From Candidatus Bilamarchaeum dharawalense (lineage in GTDB: Archaea; Micrarchaeota; Micrarchaeia; Anstonellales; Bilamarchaeaceae): a DNA stretch of 64,000 nucleotides. Below the pieces are notes generated by a model that had not been told where the DNA came from, made no database searches, and worked only from the letters and a program-made list of their open reading frames with translations. Positions 1 to 9,090 of this stretch are shown piece after piece (position 1 is the stretch's first letter; each line of letters starts with the position of its first letter). The stretch is taken from contig CABMJJ010000009.1 of the NCBI GenBank assembly GCA_902386555.1, positions 275,680 through 339,679 of the forward strand, in the 5' to 3' direction. Position numbers and translations under genes: made by a program.

Positions 1-199
1 TTGGATTCTGACTGGTTTCAAAATCCATAATGCCGTGGGTTGCACTCAGACCATGCCGACCTATTTTCTGACCTTGCTCAATTGCATCCAAAAGAGCCCC
101 AAATCTTTTTTTGTTATCGAAATAAGCATGTGCTCTTGGAAAATGTCTTGCTAGAAATCCTTTATCCAGTTCTCCTGATTTCCCTGTAAGTTGTTTCAT
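1..199 (-). CDS. Partial hypothetical protein, runs off the window start
   Basis: The minus strand reads open from an ATG at 197-199 to the window edge, giving about 66 residues that begin MKQLTGKSGELDKGF. The gene is absent from the ORF track because it is short and truncated. It starts 10 bp after the stop of the PLP enzyme upstream on the same strand, so the two are probably cotranscribed. I do not recognise the family. The visible part is soluble, with no signal peptide or membrane segment, and contains several His/Gly residues (GRHGLSATHG). The C-terminus lies outside the window. Confidence 0.6.
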   Translation of the reverse strand, partial: MKQLTGKSGELDKGFLARHFPRAHAYFDNKKRFGALLDAIEQGQKIGRHGLSATHGIMDFETSQNP

Positions 200-209
200 A
201 AAAATAACC

Positions 210-1709
210 TTATGGACAAATGCTCGGAATACGAACATTCTTTGGGCAAATGTCTTTAGATTCTGGTTCATAGACCCGCTCTGAACCACTGTACCAATAC
301 CATTTGCTTAATTCGTGATCAAAATGCTCCCATATTATTTTACCATCTCGATAATGAAATCTGTTGTGGATGTAGGCATAATAAATGTCTCCAGAGATTT
401 GCCTTCCGATCATATCATTCATTTTTAGGGCTTCGGTGTGGGCAACATAGTAACCAAGTTCAATATCATTGAATGAATCCATACCGTAAACCAGTCGACC
501 TGCAAGAGGATGATCGCATTTCTTGCCAGGAATGGATGCACAGATAGACATTGCCTCTTTCTCATCAAGCCAATAATTTCGATCCTCGTCTGCATAGACC
601 AATGCTTGTGCTTCTAACAATTTTCTGTTAAGGTCTTGAACCTGGATTTCTTGTCTTATGTATCCCCAAACTGCCAAGGTGGTAACTGCAGCAGCTACCG
701 CAGCCACAGCTGCATATTTCAGCCCAGTTATCAATCTTTTCACCCAGTGTTTTTCAACGGCCTTTTTGTCGTATATACCTTCACCAGTATTGATGATGAC
801 TACGCGATCATCTGAACTAAATCCATAACTAAAAGCACCAGCAAATCCTGCAGCTGCTGATGGTTCTGAGTGAATTCCAAGCTCTTGTAATCTTCGATAT
901 GCTCTAAGGATTTTACCATCGCTCACAGTAAGTAGATTCAATCGTCCAGACCTAACCAGATCATCTGCCATTTCATGGTAAGGAGTACAGGGTGCAGTAA
1001 GCTTATCAGCCACGCTTCTATCCCGCTTTTTTGAAAACTCACTGCCAAGTGCAATTGCATTTTTTGGCGTTGTGACGCCAATAATTAGTGGAGCATTACT
1101 TCCCCAAATTCTTCTTGCTTCAGCCTCCAGCTCAACAACCAATTCACCACTACCAATTGGACAAATTAAATGAGTCGGAGGCAGGGTTATACCTTTAGCT
1201 GCTAAATCTTCTTGGATTTCATGAACAATATTGCCATACCCTTGAGGAAGTTTATAGCTTTCAACCATCCTTATTTGTTCATCGCTACAACTAGTCAATT
1301 TTCTTGCAATTTCACGCATTTCTTCTTGAGTGACTTCGTGTTTGCTAAGGTCCATCTCATGAACAATGGAACATTCACGCAATCGATCTTTTACAACTCT
1401 AGGAATATCTTTTGAAACGATATTTACAACTTGAATACGGAAATCTTTCCAGTCTTTTCCTTCAGATTCTGCTAGCTGTTTTGTTAATTCGCCAGTGCTG
1501 AGACCCGAATTGCCACAGGTAATGTGAACCAGCACCGCGCTCTCGTCTGGTTTAATGGTAGCTAGCAAAGCCTCGCATCGCCTATCCTTATGGGTACCTG
1601 AAATTTCATTGGCGCTTTCATCTTTGATAAAAACCTTGGCTCTATGACATAGGCCTGAAATCTGGTGATACTCACGTAGAGGCGTATGACCTATTCTAAG
1701 TTGTCTCAT
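210..1709 (-). CDS. Threonine-synthase-fold PLP enzyme with C-terminal membrane anchor and extra domain
   Basis: The first ~320 residues look like a fold-type II PLP enzyme of the threonine synthase/cysteine synthase group. KDESANEISGTHKDR carries the presumptive Schiff-base Lys, CGNSG matches the substrate-carboxylate loop, PIGSGEL resembles the phosphate loop, and EPSAAAG and INTGEG follow near the end of the domain. Unusually, a hydrophobic Ala/Val segment around residues 330-350 comes next and then ~140 residues rich in Tyr/Trp/His with a few Cys. The enzyme is therefore probably membrane-anchored with a second domain on the far side. The start is supported by a GGAGAGAT ribosome site and a TATA-like ATTTAAAAAC further upstream. 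It is divergent from the HTH regulator gene. The substrate cannot be told from sequence. A smaller relative lies at 6502-7524. Confidence 0.8.
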   Translation of the reverse strand: MRQLRIGHTPLREYHQISGLCHRAKVFIKDESANEISGTHKDRRCEALLATIKPDESAVLVHITCGNSGLSTGELTKQLAESEGKDWKDFRIQVVNIVSKDIPRVVKDRLRECSIVHEMDLSKHEVTQEEMREIARKLTSCSDEQIRMVESYKLPQGYGNIVHEIQEDLAAKGITLPPTHLICPIGSGELVVELEAEARRIWGSNAPLIIGVTTPKNAIALGSEFSKKRDRSVADKLTAPCTPYHEMADDLVRSGRLNLLTVSDGKILRAYRRLQELGIHSEPSAAAGFAGAFSYGFSSDDRVVIINTGEGIYDKKAVEKHWVKRLITGLKYAAVAAVAAAVTTLAVWGYIRQEIQVQDLNRKLLEAQALVYADEDRNYWLDEKEAMSICASIPGKKCDHPLAGRLVYGMDSFNDIELGYYVAHTEALKMNDMIGRQISGDIYYAYIHNRFHYRDGKIIWEHFDHELSKWYWYSGSERVYEPESKDICPKNVRIPSICP

Positions 1710-1798
1710 ATCTCTCCATACTTATTGTGGTTGTTTGTGTTTTTAAATGTTAGTTTTTATGCAATCTAGTGGAAAATGGAGAAAGTGTTTAAAAATAG

Positions 1799-2503
1799 AT
1801 GGATATGGAGCAAATGTTTAAATATGGTTTTAGACAGAATAGGCTTATGAAATTCTGTGAAATAGGAGTTTACCATCATGATTGTTGGTTTACTGATGCC
1901 ATAAACAAGTTCCCAGAATTACAGGTTAGAGAGATCAGTGCACGCATTTGCGAATTGGGCTCTGGAGTGAAAATAAACAGAGCAAGTTATCGTATTTTTA
2001 CCCCAAATAAGGAATGTATTGGGGCTTTTGTAAATCAAATTTCTTCTTCTGTATCCGAGGCAAAGGTATTAGCTTCTGACGCTGCAACTGCATTGGTGGA
2101 AGTCACCTGGAAAGCGTCTAAAACATCTTATGATGCAATTTTGGGAAGTGGCTGTGCAGTAACTTCTGCTTGCTATGGAAAAGACGGTTACGAAACATAT
2201 TCGTTATTCACAGACACCCCAGATGAAACCCGAAAATTACTTGGTGAGTTGGAGCAGATTGGCGAGGTTAGGACATTTTCCATAAAAAATACTCCAAATG
2301 GCAATCGAAAGTTCGGGCTTACGCCAAAACAACAGCAGGCGATTGTTTCTGCAATATCCATGGGCTATTATGAATGGCCAAAGCAGGCCAATTTGGAAGA
2401 ATTGGCAGCTAGGCTTGGAGTTAAACGCAGAGCATTGCAGGAAAATTTGAGAAAAGCAGAAAGTAAGGTTCTTGGCGGAATGCTGGACCAGCTCCATATG
2501 TAA
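1799..2503 (+). CDS. Bat-type HTH-10 transcriptional regulator upstream of a Cys-rich A-B gene
   Basis: This 234-residue protein ends in a Bat-type (HTH_10) DNA-binding domain at about residues 175-230. The pattern LTPKQQQAI...GYYEWP...LEELAARLGV is the signature known from haloarchaeal bacterio-opsin activator relatives. The N-terminal ~150 residues are an alpha/beta region that may sense a ligand. A paralogue at 17000-17716 has the same layout, and each precedes a Cys-rich A-B gene. Comparison with it suggests translation may begin at Met17 (1847) rather than Met1, since a TATA-like TTTAAATATG lies about 30 nt before 1847. The gene is 55 bp from the A-B gene start, with a perfect palindrome between them. 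Confidence 0.8.
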   Translation: MDMEQMFKYGFRQNRLMKFCEIGVYHHDCWFTDAINKFPELQVREISARICELGSGVKINRASYRIFTPNKECIGAFVNQISSSVSEAKVLASDAATALVEVTWKASKTSYDAILGSGCAVTSACYGKDGYETYSLFTDTPDETRKLLGELEQIGEVRTFSIKNTPNGNRKFGLTPKQQQAIVSAISMGYYEWPKQANLEELAARLGVKRRALQENLRKAESKVLGGMLDQLHM

Positions 2504-2507
2504 TTTT

Positions 2508-2537
2508 ACTGACATATGTCAGTTCATTCTTATATCT
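2508..2537 (+). promoter_or_regulatory. Palindromic operator candidate and TATA box before the + strand A-B gene
   Basis: ACTGACATATGTCAGT (2508-2523) is a perfect 16-bp palindrome in the gap between the HTH-10 stop and the A-B gene. About 7 nt downstream is a TATA-like CTTATATCTTC, itself about 26 nt before the ATG at 2559. A similarly placed palindrome precedes the minus-strand operon at 16905-16920. The position just upstream of TATA fits an activator or repressor site, and the neighbouring HTH-10 protein is the obvious candidate. The palindrome is seen; its binding is inference. Confidence 0.6.
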
Positions 2538-2558
2538 TCAGAAATCCCGAATTATTCT

Positions 2559-4130
2559 ATGAAAGAACTGGACAAGGAATGGAAAACAACTTCGCGATTG
2601 GTCTTGGGAGGAGAGGTTGGCGAATTAGAAGATTTCAGAGAATGGTTAATCGAACTTAACAACCCGAGATTTGTAAAAAAATCCTCCGTTTCAGGTAAGG
2701 AAACTGTCTTTTCCAGCAGCGAATATCAAGAAGGTTCCAAATTTCTAACCATGGATGAGATATCATCAAACCAGAGGTTAGACCCACTGGATATTAACGA
2801 CATAAAAGATATTGATTCCATATTGAATGCAGTCCGGGAGAGAGTATCCTATTGTGGAAATGTCATACTAGGTAATTCTAAGTTCATAGAAAAAAGCTCC
2901 AACATAACCAATAGTTTCTACGTCTACGACTCTGTTAAAATCAGCGATTGTAAAAACATTGCTTGCTCCCAATATCTTCGTCTTTGTGAAAATATTTTTG
3001 GAACAAATGAGGGCGGAGAATCCGAATATTGCATACGTTGCTGCATACTCTTCAAGAACAGCAGAAGTTTTGAACTTTGGAAAAGTACCAATTGCTCTGA
3101 TTGTTATTACTCTTTTGGGCTTGATGGCTGCAAGGATTGCATCTTTTCATTCAATCTTCAAGGTAAAAACCATGTGATCGGAAACCTGGCGCTTCCCAAA
3201 GACAAATATTTGGATATAAAGAAAAAGCTACTTGGCGAAATGAGAGAGCAACTTATAAAAAATAAAAAACTACCTTCGCTTGTTGAATTAGTATCAACAA
3301 CAGAGCCGGATTATGGTGAAGTGGCTACGCATGTGCCAGAATACCATGATGATCTGGCAGCAGATAGAGAGGCAGTGGATGCAGCTTTCACAAAAACATC
3401 AGAGTTGTTATTTTCTAGACCTTTATCTGGCAGAATGGATGACTATGATGGATGGCTACGGTCACATAATATCGTGCCTTATTCTGTAAAATCAGTACTT
3501 AGCAAAAGAACTGTCCAGCTATCGCAATGGCCAGGACTGTCCCAATTGCCAAAAAATAGGATAGTAACCGTAGAAGAGGCTAGAGCAATCTCCAGATTGG
3601 CAATTACCCCAGAACAAGTGGAGAGAATATCTTTGGCAAATGTACCGGAGTTCGTAGGAAAGATAGCCTATTTTCCACCTGAAGAGAGGACAGGAACAAA
3701 CTCCAACCTAATCGAATGCCAATGGGGGTCTTCGGCAGCAAATTGCTATCGTTCGGTGATTTGTGTTTATAGTAAAAATTGCGGATACTGCTCCTGGCCA
3801 AGAAGTTCGGAAAATTGTTTTGGTTGTGGAATTGTTTTTGATTCGAACTTCTCCATGAAATGCTACGACTCGGTAAAACTTTCAAGATGTTTTGAATTGG
3901 ACTCCTGCTCTTCATGTACCGACGTTTATTTTGCCCATAATTGTGAAAATGTCAGAGACAGTATGTTCTGTTTTAATGCAAAAAATCTAAAAAATGCCAT
4001 AGGCAACATGCAGCTTCAGCCGGACCAGTACAAGAAACTCAAATCTGCAGTCCAGAACCAGCTCTGGGATGAATTGGAATCGAAAAAAGACCTAGATTTG
4101 AGTGTTTTCTCGATGGGTGTTGTAAAATGA
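2559..4130 (+). CDS. Cys/Asn-rich repeat protein, fused A-B form
   Basis: The ORF track starts at 2472, but the true start is the ATG at 2559 (MKELDKEWKTT). It aligns with the starts of the other family members and follows a TATA box at the leaderless distance. The 523-aa product has module A (~1-230) and module B (~285-523) joined by a Glu/Asp-rich linker. Each module opens with a LxGxxLgxxxDYxxWL-like helix region. It then runs through short repeats rich in Cys, Ser, Asn and aromatics, typical of a small-turn solenoid, and closes with an FxFNxK...IGN motif and a charged helix. There is no signal peptide, so it is presumably cytosolic. Fused relatives are at 7525, 13702 and 15303. Function is unknown. 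Confidence 0.8.
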   Translation: MKELDKEWKTTSRLVLGGEVGELEDFREWLIELNNPRFVKKSSVSGKETVFSSSEYQEGSKFLTMDEISSNQRLDPLDINDIKDIDSILNAVRERVSYCGNVILGNSKFIEKSSNITNSFYVYDSVKISDCKNIACSQYLRLCENIFGTNEGGESEYCIRCCILFKNSRSFELWKSTNCSDCYYSFGLDGCKDCIFSFNLQGKNHVIGNLALPKDKYLDIKKKLLGEMREQLIKNKKLPSLVELVSTTEPDYGEVATHVPEYHDDLAADREAVDAAFTKTSELLFSRPLSGRMDDYDGWLRSHNIVPYSVKSVLSKRTVQLSQWPGLSQLPKNRIVTVEEARAISRLAITPEQVERISLANVPEFVGKIAYFPPEERTGTNSNLIECQWGSSAANCYRSVICVYSKNCGYCSWPRSSENCFGCGIVFDSNFSMKCYDSVKLSRCFELDSCSSCTDVYFAHNCENVRDSMFCFNAKNLKNAIGNMQLQPDQYKKLKSAVQNQLWDELESKKDLDLSVFSMGVVK

Positions 4131-4194
4131 CCAACCAGTTTTTGAGTACTTTTTCCAGGGGTTCGAGGAGATCTACCCCTAACCAACCAGTTTT
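4130..4194 (+). repeat. 52-bp-spaced direct repeat flanking a palindrome at the A-B gene stop
   Basis: ACCAACCAGTTTT occurs at 4130-4142 and again at 4182-4194. Between them is an inverted repeat AGGGGT...ACCCCT. The 52-bp spacing equals that of similar repeat-flanked palindromes near the thermosome (52 and 56) and tRNA-Gly (53). The first copy includes the last base of the A-B stop codon. It could be a small inserted element with a target duplication, or simply part of a terminator region. Confidence 0.5.
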
Positions 4195-4197
4195 GGG

Positions 4198-4221
4198 GGC
4201 ACCCTTTTCCAAAAGGGTGCC
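4198..4221 (+). terminator. Perfect 11-bp-stem hairpin after the A-B gene
   Basis: The arms GGCACCCTTTT and AAAAGGGTGCC are separated by only CC. Outside the stem, TTTT and AAAA can extend the pairing with a small bulge. It lies between the A-B stop and the TATA box (GATATATATTTCA, ~4247) of the ATPase gene, so it may act as a terminator. A degenerate relative (GGTACCATTTTCC...GGTAC) sits near 48246, upstream of nreA, suggesting a dispersed repeat. Confidence 0.5.
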
Positions 4222-4284
4222 AAAACCGTTCTACAGCGGCATCAGAGATATATATTTCAAAGATGAGATAATTGGTGTGGGAAT

Positions 4285-6477
4285 ATGGAAGTAAGAGAAA
4301 TACACCTCTATTCTGAAAAAATAGAGGACGATGATGTCAAGAACCTGTTCAATAGGGTAGTGAAATCCAAGTTCCCACTTTTTGGTTTTATTAGTCTCTC
4401 GGACTTTTTTTCATTAAATGCACTTACTTTAGTCGTAAAAAGGAATATTAATACTGTAAAATTTTATGCAAAGGAAAAGGATTGCCTTCAGAATATCTCT
4501 CCACTTATTTTCCCCTACAGGATGTGCGATCCTAGCCTCCTGAAGTTGTCTGAAGGCTCCTATTTCCCAATACCTGGGATGTATGTTATCAACGGAGCAC
4601 AGCATGACCTCCTGGATTTCATTCTAAAAGAAAAAATAGAACAGATGACGCTTAACATAACCAAGGTCATGGGCCAGTTTATTGCCAGTGGAACAGTGGT
4701 AAAGGAAAGCGGCCAGAAGGGCATATTTGTTGTTCTGGCTCCTCAAAAATTCTTGAACATTAATCTGGAAAAAAATCCATCCATCTATATAGAACTGCTG
4801 GAACCGTTGCCAAAACAGATTTACATGAGTTCCAAATACCCTGTTTTCGAAGAGACCGGGGTTAGCATGGGCGTGGACAACTATGATCCGCTTCAACACA
4901 CCATCATAGCTGGAACTTCAGGTTCTGGAAAAAGTAAGGGTCTTTTTGTACTTTTGAAGGCATTGGAAGCAAAATACAAGGACAACACAAGAATTGTTGT
5001 GGTTGATCCACATGGAGAATTTGCCAAATTATTTCCACATGCCAAAATAATCAATTTTATTGACAATTATATTGAACCGTTGGATGTTGGGCGGGACAAG
5101 TCACCCATGCTTACTCAACTTGTTTCACAGTTGATTACATCTTCTATTGGCCAGGAGAACAAATATTCTGAAAGGGTATTATTCTACACTGTTCACCTTC
5201 TCTCATCAATAAACAAACTGGATTTGAACAACATTAGCTTGCTCCTTACAGATTCTTCAGTTAAAGCAGAGTATGTTAGCATGTGTGACAATGACGAGGT
5301 AAAACGATTTTTTGATGAGGAATATAATGACATTCACATTCATCATTTCAACAATGCAATTTTACCGATTTTGAACTTTGTGGGTGAATATCAATTATAC
5401 TTGGGCAAGGAAAAGAAACGAGAGGGGCTTCTAGAAGCCATTCAGCAGAACAGGATTACAGTGGTTGCTTTTGACCCTAAGTTTTTCGGAAGAAGAATGA
5501 TAAGTTTCCTTGCTGGCGCGGTCATAAACCAGATGTATATTTTAGCCATTACTGGAAAATTAATGGATAAACCAACTGTCCTTGTGGTGGACGAATTCCC
5601 AAGAGTGGAGACTAGAGTTACCAAGGATATTCTCTCAGAGACAAGAAAATTCAACCTGTTTGCCTACCTTTCCTGCCAGTACCTGGGCCAGCTTAGTAAG
5701 GAGGTTCTTGATTCCATTGTATCCAATGCAAGAAACATCATTGCATTCAAGATAAACAGACAGGATGCTACCATGCTCAGCTCGATTATGGAAATAAAAG
5801 TCGAAGAATATTTCAAAAAACACAGAGCTACCACCGAACTGGAAGAATCCAAAAAAGAAATGTTCGTACGACTGCACCAAAGGGAGTGTATTGTCCGTTT
5901 GTTTGATGGTGTGAAGTACCTGTTACCCATGAAACTGAAGATAGTGGATGCAAGAAAGTGGGGGTTAAGAGAAGGGGCAGATCCATATGTGGAAAGAACA
6001 CCACCACCAGAAGCACCGGGCGTATTACGATCAAAGCCAATGGAAAATGCATTTGTGAATCAAGCACCCCAGGATAGCGAACGGCACCTGCCTCCAGCAC
6101 AACCATTGCCACGAATGTCAGTTGCACAACAAAAAGGAGAGGAACCGCCACGAACCGAGGCACCCATAGACAGCGCAACAGGACTTTATTGTGTAGCAGA
6201 AGAAGGCGAAAAACCACCCGGAGAGGAAAAAGAAGAAAAACCAGACCTCCCGGAACCAATGACAGACAGTCCATGGTTACAGGAAACCCCAGATGCTATT
6301 TATCAACTGGGAAAGGCCAAGATGAATGGGGATGTGCCAAAGGAAGCTGAGACGATCATAAAAAAGGATGACAACCCATCTGCAACAACACCGTCCGAAC
6401 CAGAAACTGCGCCAAAAACCACATCAAAAGAAGATAAACCAAAAAAACCAGTAAAGAAAGCCAAGAAAAAAGAATAA
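4285..6477 (+). CDS. HerA/FtsK-superfamily ATPase with low-complexity C-terminal tail
   Basis: The 730-aa protein has Walker A GTSGSGKS at ~210-217, the HerA-type motif DPHGEF at ~241 and Walker B VLVVDEF at ~432. It also has a sensor-like SCQYLGQLS segment, all in the DUF87/HerA arrangement shared by HerA, VirB4-like and other DNA- or protein-pumping ATPases. About 200 N-terminal residues precede the ATPase core. The last ~160 residues are Pro/Glu/Lys-rich and probably disordered, ending in KKPVKKAKKKE. A TATA-like box ~30 nt before the ATG indicates its own leaderless promoter. It is followed 24 bp later by the PLP gene. It is not next to NurA (40235-41161), so it may not be the housekeeping HerA. 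Confidence 0.8.
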   Translation: MEVREIHLYSEKIEDDDVKNLFNRVVKSKFPLFGFISLSDFFSLNALTLVVKRNINTVKFYAKEKDCLQNISPLIFPYRMCDPSLLKLSEGSYFPIPGMYVINGAQHDLLDFILKEKIEQMTLNITKVMGQFIASGTVVKESGQKGIFVVLAPQKFLNINLEKNPSIYIELLEPLPKQIYMSSKYPVFEETGVSMGVDNYDPLQHTIIAGTSGSGKSKGLFVLLKALEAKYKDNTRIVVVDPHGEFAKLFPHAKIINFIDNYIEPLDVGRDKSPMLTQLVSQLITSSIGQENKYSERVLFYTVHLLSSINKLDLNNISLLLTDSSVKAEYVSMCDNDEVKRFFDEEYNDIHIHHFNNAILPILNFVGEYQLYLGKEKKREGLLEAIQQNRITVVAFDPKFFGRRMISFLAGAVINQMYILAITGKLMDKPTVLVVDEFPRVETRVTKDILSETRKFNLFAYLSCQYLGQLSKEVLDSIVSNARNIIAFKINRQDATMLSSIMEIKVEEYFKKHRATTELEESKKEMFVRLHQRECIVRLFDGVKYLLPMKLKIVDARKWGLREGADPYVERTPPPEAPGVLRSKPMENAFVNQAPQDSERHLPPAQPLPRMSVAQQKGEEPPRTEAPIDSATGLYCVAEEGEKPPGEEKEEKPDLPEPMTDSPWLQETPDAIYQLGKAKMNGDVPKEAETIIKKDDNPSATTPSEPETAPKTTSKEDKPKKPVKKAKKKE

Positions 6478-6501
6478 TAAACTTCTTCAGGAGGTAGTCT
6501 A

Positions 6502-7524
6502 ATGGCGCTAACCCAGACAGAAGAAAAATTATTACGTTCCATAGTTGTACGTTCAGAAAACGATCCGGAAAATCCTGAGTTTCCGCCTAAAACCCCTAAA
6601 TTTCCAGCAACACCAACCGGTAAGATAAAAGTTCCTGGTTTCTCGAATGTGTGGTTAAAGGACGAAAGCTTCAACCCAACAGGTACGCATAAGGACAGGA
6701 TGGCCTGGGAGATAGTAGTCACCTATAGAAGATTTCTTCTTGCAAAAAAACTAGACCAGATGCATGGACCATTGCCGCAAATGTCCATAATATCTTCAGG
6801 ATCAGCAGCAATTGCAATACAAAGCATGTTGAAGGAGTATCGTTTGCCGAACCTAAAAGTATTGATAGATAAGAACATGGAACATGGGATTATCACTTCA
6901 ATGAAAAAAATAGGTTGTGAAATTTACAAAACAGATTTGAGTGTAAAGGAACTTGATTGGAAAGACATTCTGGAACTAACCAATAATCCAGATGGATATG
7001 ACATAACATCCAATGAAGCATTGGATCCGAGTACACGATTTTATGACTGGTTGAGTTACGAAGTAATAAACAACTCACCGGATTATTGTTTTGTGCCCTT
7101 TGGAACGGGAAAATTATATGAAAACATATTGAATGTTAACAAAAAAGAAGTTTCAACAACCAACCACGACCCAAGATTCAGAGGTCAAGTGAACACCCTA
7201 AGAAAGTGTAATTTCCTTGGTGCAACTACAAATAATCCAAACACCAAGGCGATAAAATTATACTCCCAACATTTGCCATTCGTTCATTATGATGAGCAAT
7301 GGATCAGATTATACCATGATTCTGCCTTTTGCGGTCCTGAAACTAGTGTCCATTTACTTAAGGAAGGTTATCTTGATGATGCCATAGATATTGCAGAAGC
7401 CAACAATGTCAAATGTGAATATTCTGGCATTGCCGGACTTGCATTGATGCTCCAGCTTGGAACATACCTGCCAAAAAACAAAAAAATGCTTATCGTAAAC
7501 ACTGGAAAGACGAAATATCCATGA
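6502..7524 (+). CDS. Threonine-synthase-like PLP enzyme
   Basis: This 340-aa protein carries KDESFNPTGTHKDR with the expected PLP Lys, then SSGSAAIAI where the family usually has SSGN, PFGTGKLYENI as phosphate-binding loop, and CEYSGIAGLALM and INVTGK-like VNTGKTKYP near the end. The core motifs match fold-type II PLP lyases/synthases; the Asn-to-Ser change in the substrate loop suggests a non-canonical substrate. A good GGAGGT site precedes the ATG, so it is probably translated from the ATPase transcript. Its stop abuts the stop of the convergent Cys-rich operon with no gap. Relative of the 210-1709 product, without the membrane part. Confidence 0.75.
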   Translation: MALTQTEEKLLRSIVVRSENDPENPEFPPKTPKFPATPTGKIKVPGFSNVWLKDESFNPTGTHKDRMAWEIVVTYRRFLLAKKLDQMHGPLPQMSIISSGSAAIAIQSMLKEYRLPNLKVLIDKNMEHGIITSMKKIGCEIYKTDLSVKELDWKDILELTNNPDGYDITSNEALDPSTRFYDWLSYEVINNSPDYCFVPFGTGKLYENILNVNKKEVSTTNHDPRFRGQVNTLRKCNFLGATTNNPNTKAIKLYSQHLPFVHYDEQWIRLYHDSAFCGPETSVHLLKEGYLDDAIDIAEANNVKCEYSGIAGLALMLQLGTYLPKNKKMLIVNTGKTKYP

Positions 7525-9090
7525 TCAAAGAGAATAGATACTATTATTGATTTTTTTGTCTTTTTCTAGTTTTTTGTTAATCTCATCCAGCACTTTTTTC
7601 TTAATTTTCAAATATTGCTCTCGTCCAACTTCCACATTACCTATGGCATATCGTTTACCCTTTATATTAAAACAAAACATGCAGTTAGACAGGCCTTCGC
7701 AATTATGACAGAACATGGAATCTGAACAATCCCTGCAGTTATCCATCTCAAAACATCTAACAAGTTTTTGAGAGTGATAGCAGGTTATGCAGAAGCTAGA
7801 ATCAAAAAGAGTGTCAAAGCCAAAGCAATTTTCTGAATTTTTTGGCCACATGCCACACCCGCAGTATTTGGATTTGACAACTGCAGATGCTTTGTAACAA
7901 TGTGCCGCATTCACAGTGACAGTAGATTCGATGAAATTCTCCACATTTCCCTCTCGAATATCCACTGTAAAGTAGGCAAGCTTGCCAATGGACTGGTGAA
8001 TATTATCCAATCGGATATTCTCTGCCTCCTCCTTGCTAAATTTCACTGTCTCACCAATCTGCCAGGCTTCATCCATGGTTACCACCACATCTTTTGGAAG
8101 AGCCTCTAGCGCGATAACATAGGGAAGCATAAGAAGTCTTTTGCCGCTGATTGCTGATTTTCTCTCCTCGATCTTATGGGCGTGGGTGTAAAGCCAGTCA
8201 TCGTAATCATCAATTTTAGTTAGTTGCTTCCCAAGCACAACAGCGGAAGTATTAGTAAAAGCATCTTCAATGATTTTTTTATTCTCAAATACCTTTTGCT
8301 CTGGTTTTGGAGTAAAATTTGGCTTTTGAAGCTTGGCTTTTTTGGTGATATCAAGCAGAGATGGAAGGGATTTGTTCTGCTTCAAACAATCAACCATTTG
8401 TTCCAAGAGAGATTTTTTGATGGATAGATATTTGTCTCGGTCGATTTCAAGATTTCCAATGCAATATTTTTTGTTTTTTAGGTGAAATGAAAAGAGACAG
8501 TTTGAACAGCCATTGAGATTTGAAATGTAATAGCAGTCAGAGCAGTTTTGAGCAGACCAGACCTCAAAAGAACGCTTAACTGCAAACGTCTGAGTACAGC
8601 GTATACAAAATTCTGTGTCCCCAGGACCGTGAACACCAAAACAATTACTACTGTCTCGTCCAACTGTACAGTAGGCAAGGTATTTGGAATTCATGAATTG
8701 GGCAGTATCGGTCACAAAATGGCAATCAGTAAGATTTGCACTTCTTTCCACATGGCTTGAATTGCCTAGGACAGTGTTCCCACAATAGTAAACCCTATCA
8801 GAAATGGCCTGGGTGAGAGATTCAAGATCTTTTATTTCATTGATATCAAGCTCGAACTTTTGGTTAAAGTTCACTTCGTCAAAACTGATGAACTTTGCAT
8901 TTTTGGGGTATTCTTTTATGGAAAATGCAACATCCTTCCCAGATACATTGGATTTTCGAATAACATTGGAATCGATCAGGCCGGAAAGCCATTTTGAATA
9001 ATCCGTGAGTTCGCCTACTTCCTGACCGAAAAGAAGATTGCATGTCTTTTTCCAGGATTGGTTCAGGATGGTATAGGTTTCAGATGCCAT
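7525..9090 (-). CDS. Cys/Asn-rich repeat protein, fused A-B form (last gene of operon)
   Basis: This 521-aa fused protein is the most Cys-rich of the fused copies. Module A ends in NCLFSFHLKNKKYCIGN and module B in NCMFCFNIKGKRYAIGN, each followed by a Lys-rich helix. The middle of module B has the WPKNSENCFG and FDSSFCITCYHS turns common to B modules. It starts 11 bp inside the preceding B gene, with a GGAGG-type ribosome site overlapping that gene, so translation is probably coupled. There is no signal peptide or membrane segment. The Cys pairs could bind metal or stack inside a solenoid; the sequence alone does not decide. Confidence 0.8.
   Translation of the reverse strand: MASETYTILNQSWKKTCNLLFGQEVGELTDYSKWLSGLIDSNVIRKSNVSGKDVAFSIKEYPKNAKFISFDEVNFNQKFELDINEIKDLESLTQAISDRVYYCGNTVLGNSSHVERSANLTDCHFVTDTAQFMNSKYLAYCTVGRDSSNCFGVHGPGDTEFCIRCTQTFAVKRSFEVWSAQNCSDCYYISNLNGCSNCLFSFHLKNKKYCIGNLEIDRDKYLSIKKSLLEQMVDCLKQNKSLPSLLDITKKAKLQKPNFTPKPEQKVFENKKIIEDAFTNTSAVVLGKQLTKIDDYDDWLYTHAHKIEERKSAISGKRLLMLPYVIALEALPKDVVVTMDEAWQIGETVKFSKEEAENIRLDNIHQSIGKLAYFTVDIREGNVENFIESTVTVNAAHCYKASAVVKSKYCGCGMWPKNSENCFGFDTLFDSSFCITCYHSQKLVRCFEMDNCRDCSDSMFCHNCEGLSNCMFCFNIKGKRYAIGNVEVGREQYLKIKKKVLDEINKKLEKDKKINNSIYSL

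Noticed and set aside
1212-1415. 67-aa + strand ORF inside the PLP gene
   Set aside because: It lies wholly inside a well-conserved enzyme on the other strand and has no family features; it is a shadow ORF.
4156-4180. TTCGAGG within GGGG...CCCC looked like a tRNA T-arm
   Set aside because: The loop is too long and no acceptor, D or anticodon arm can be built around it.
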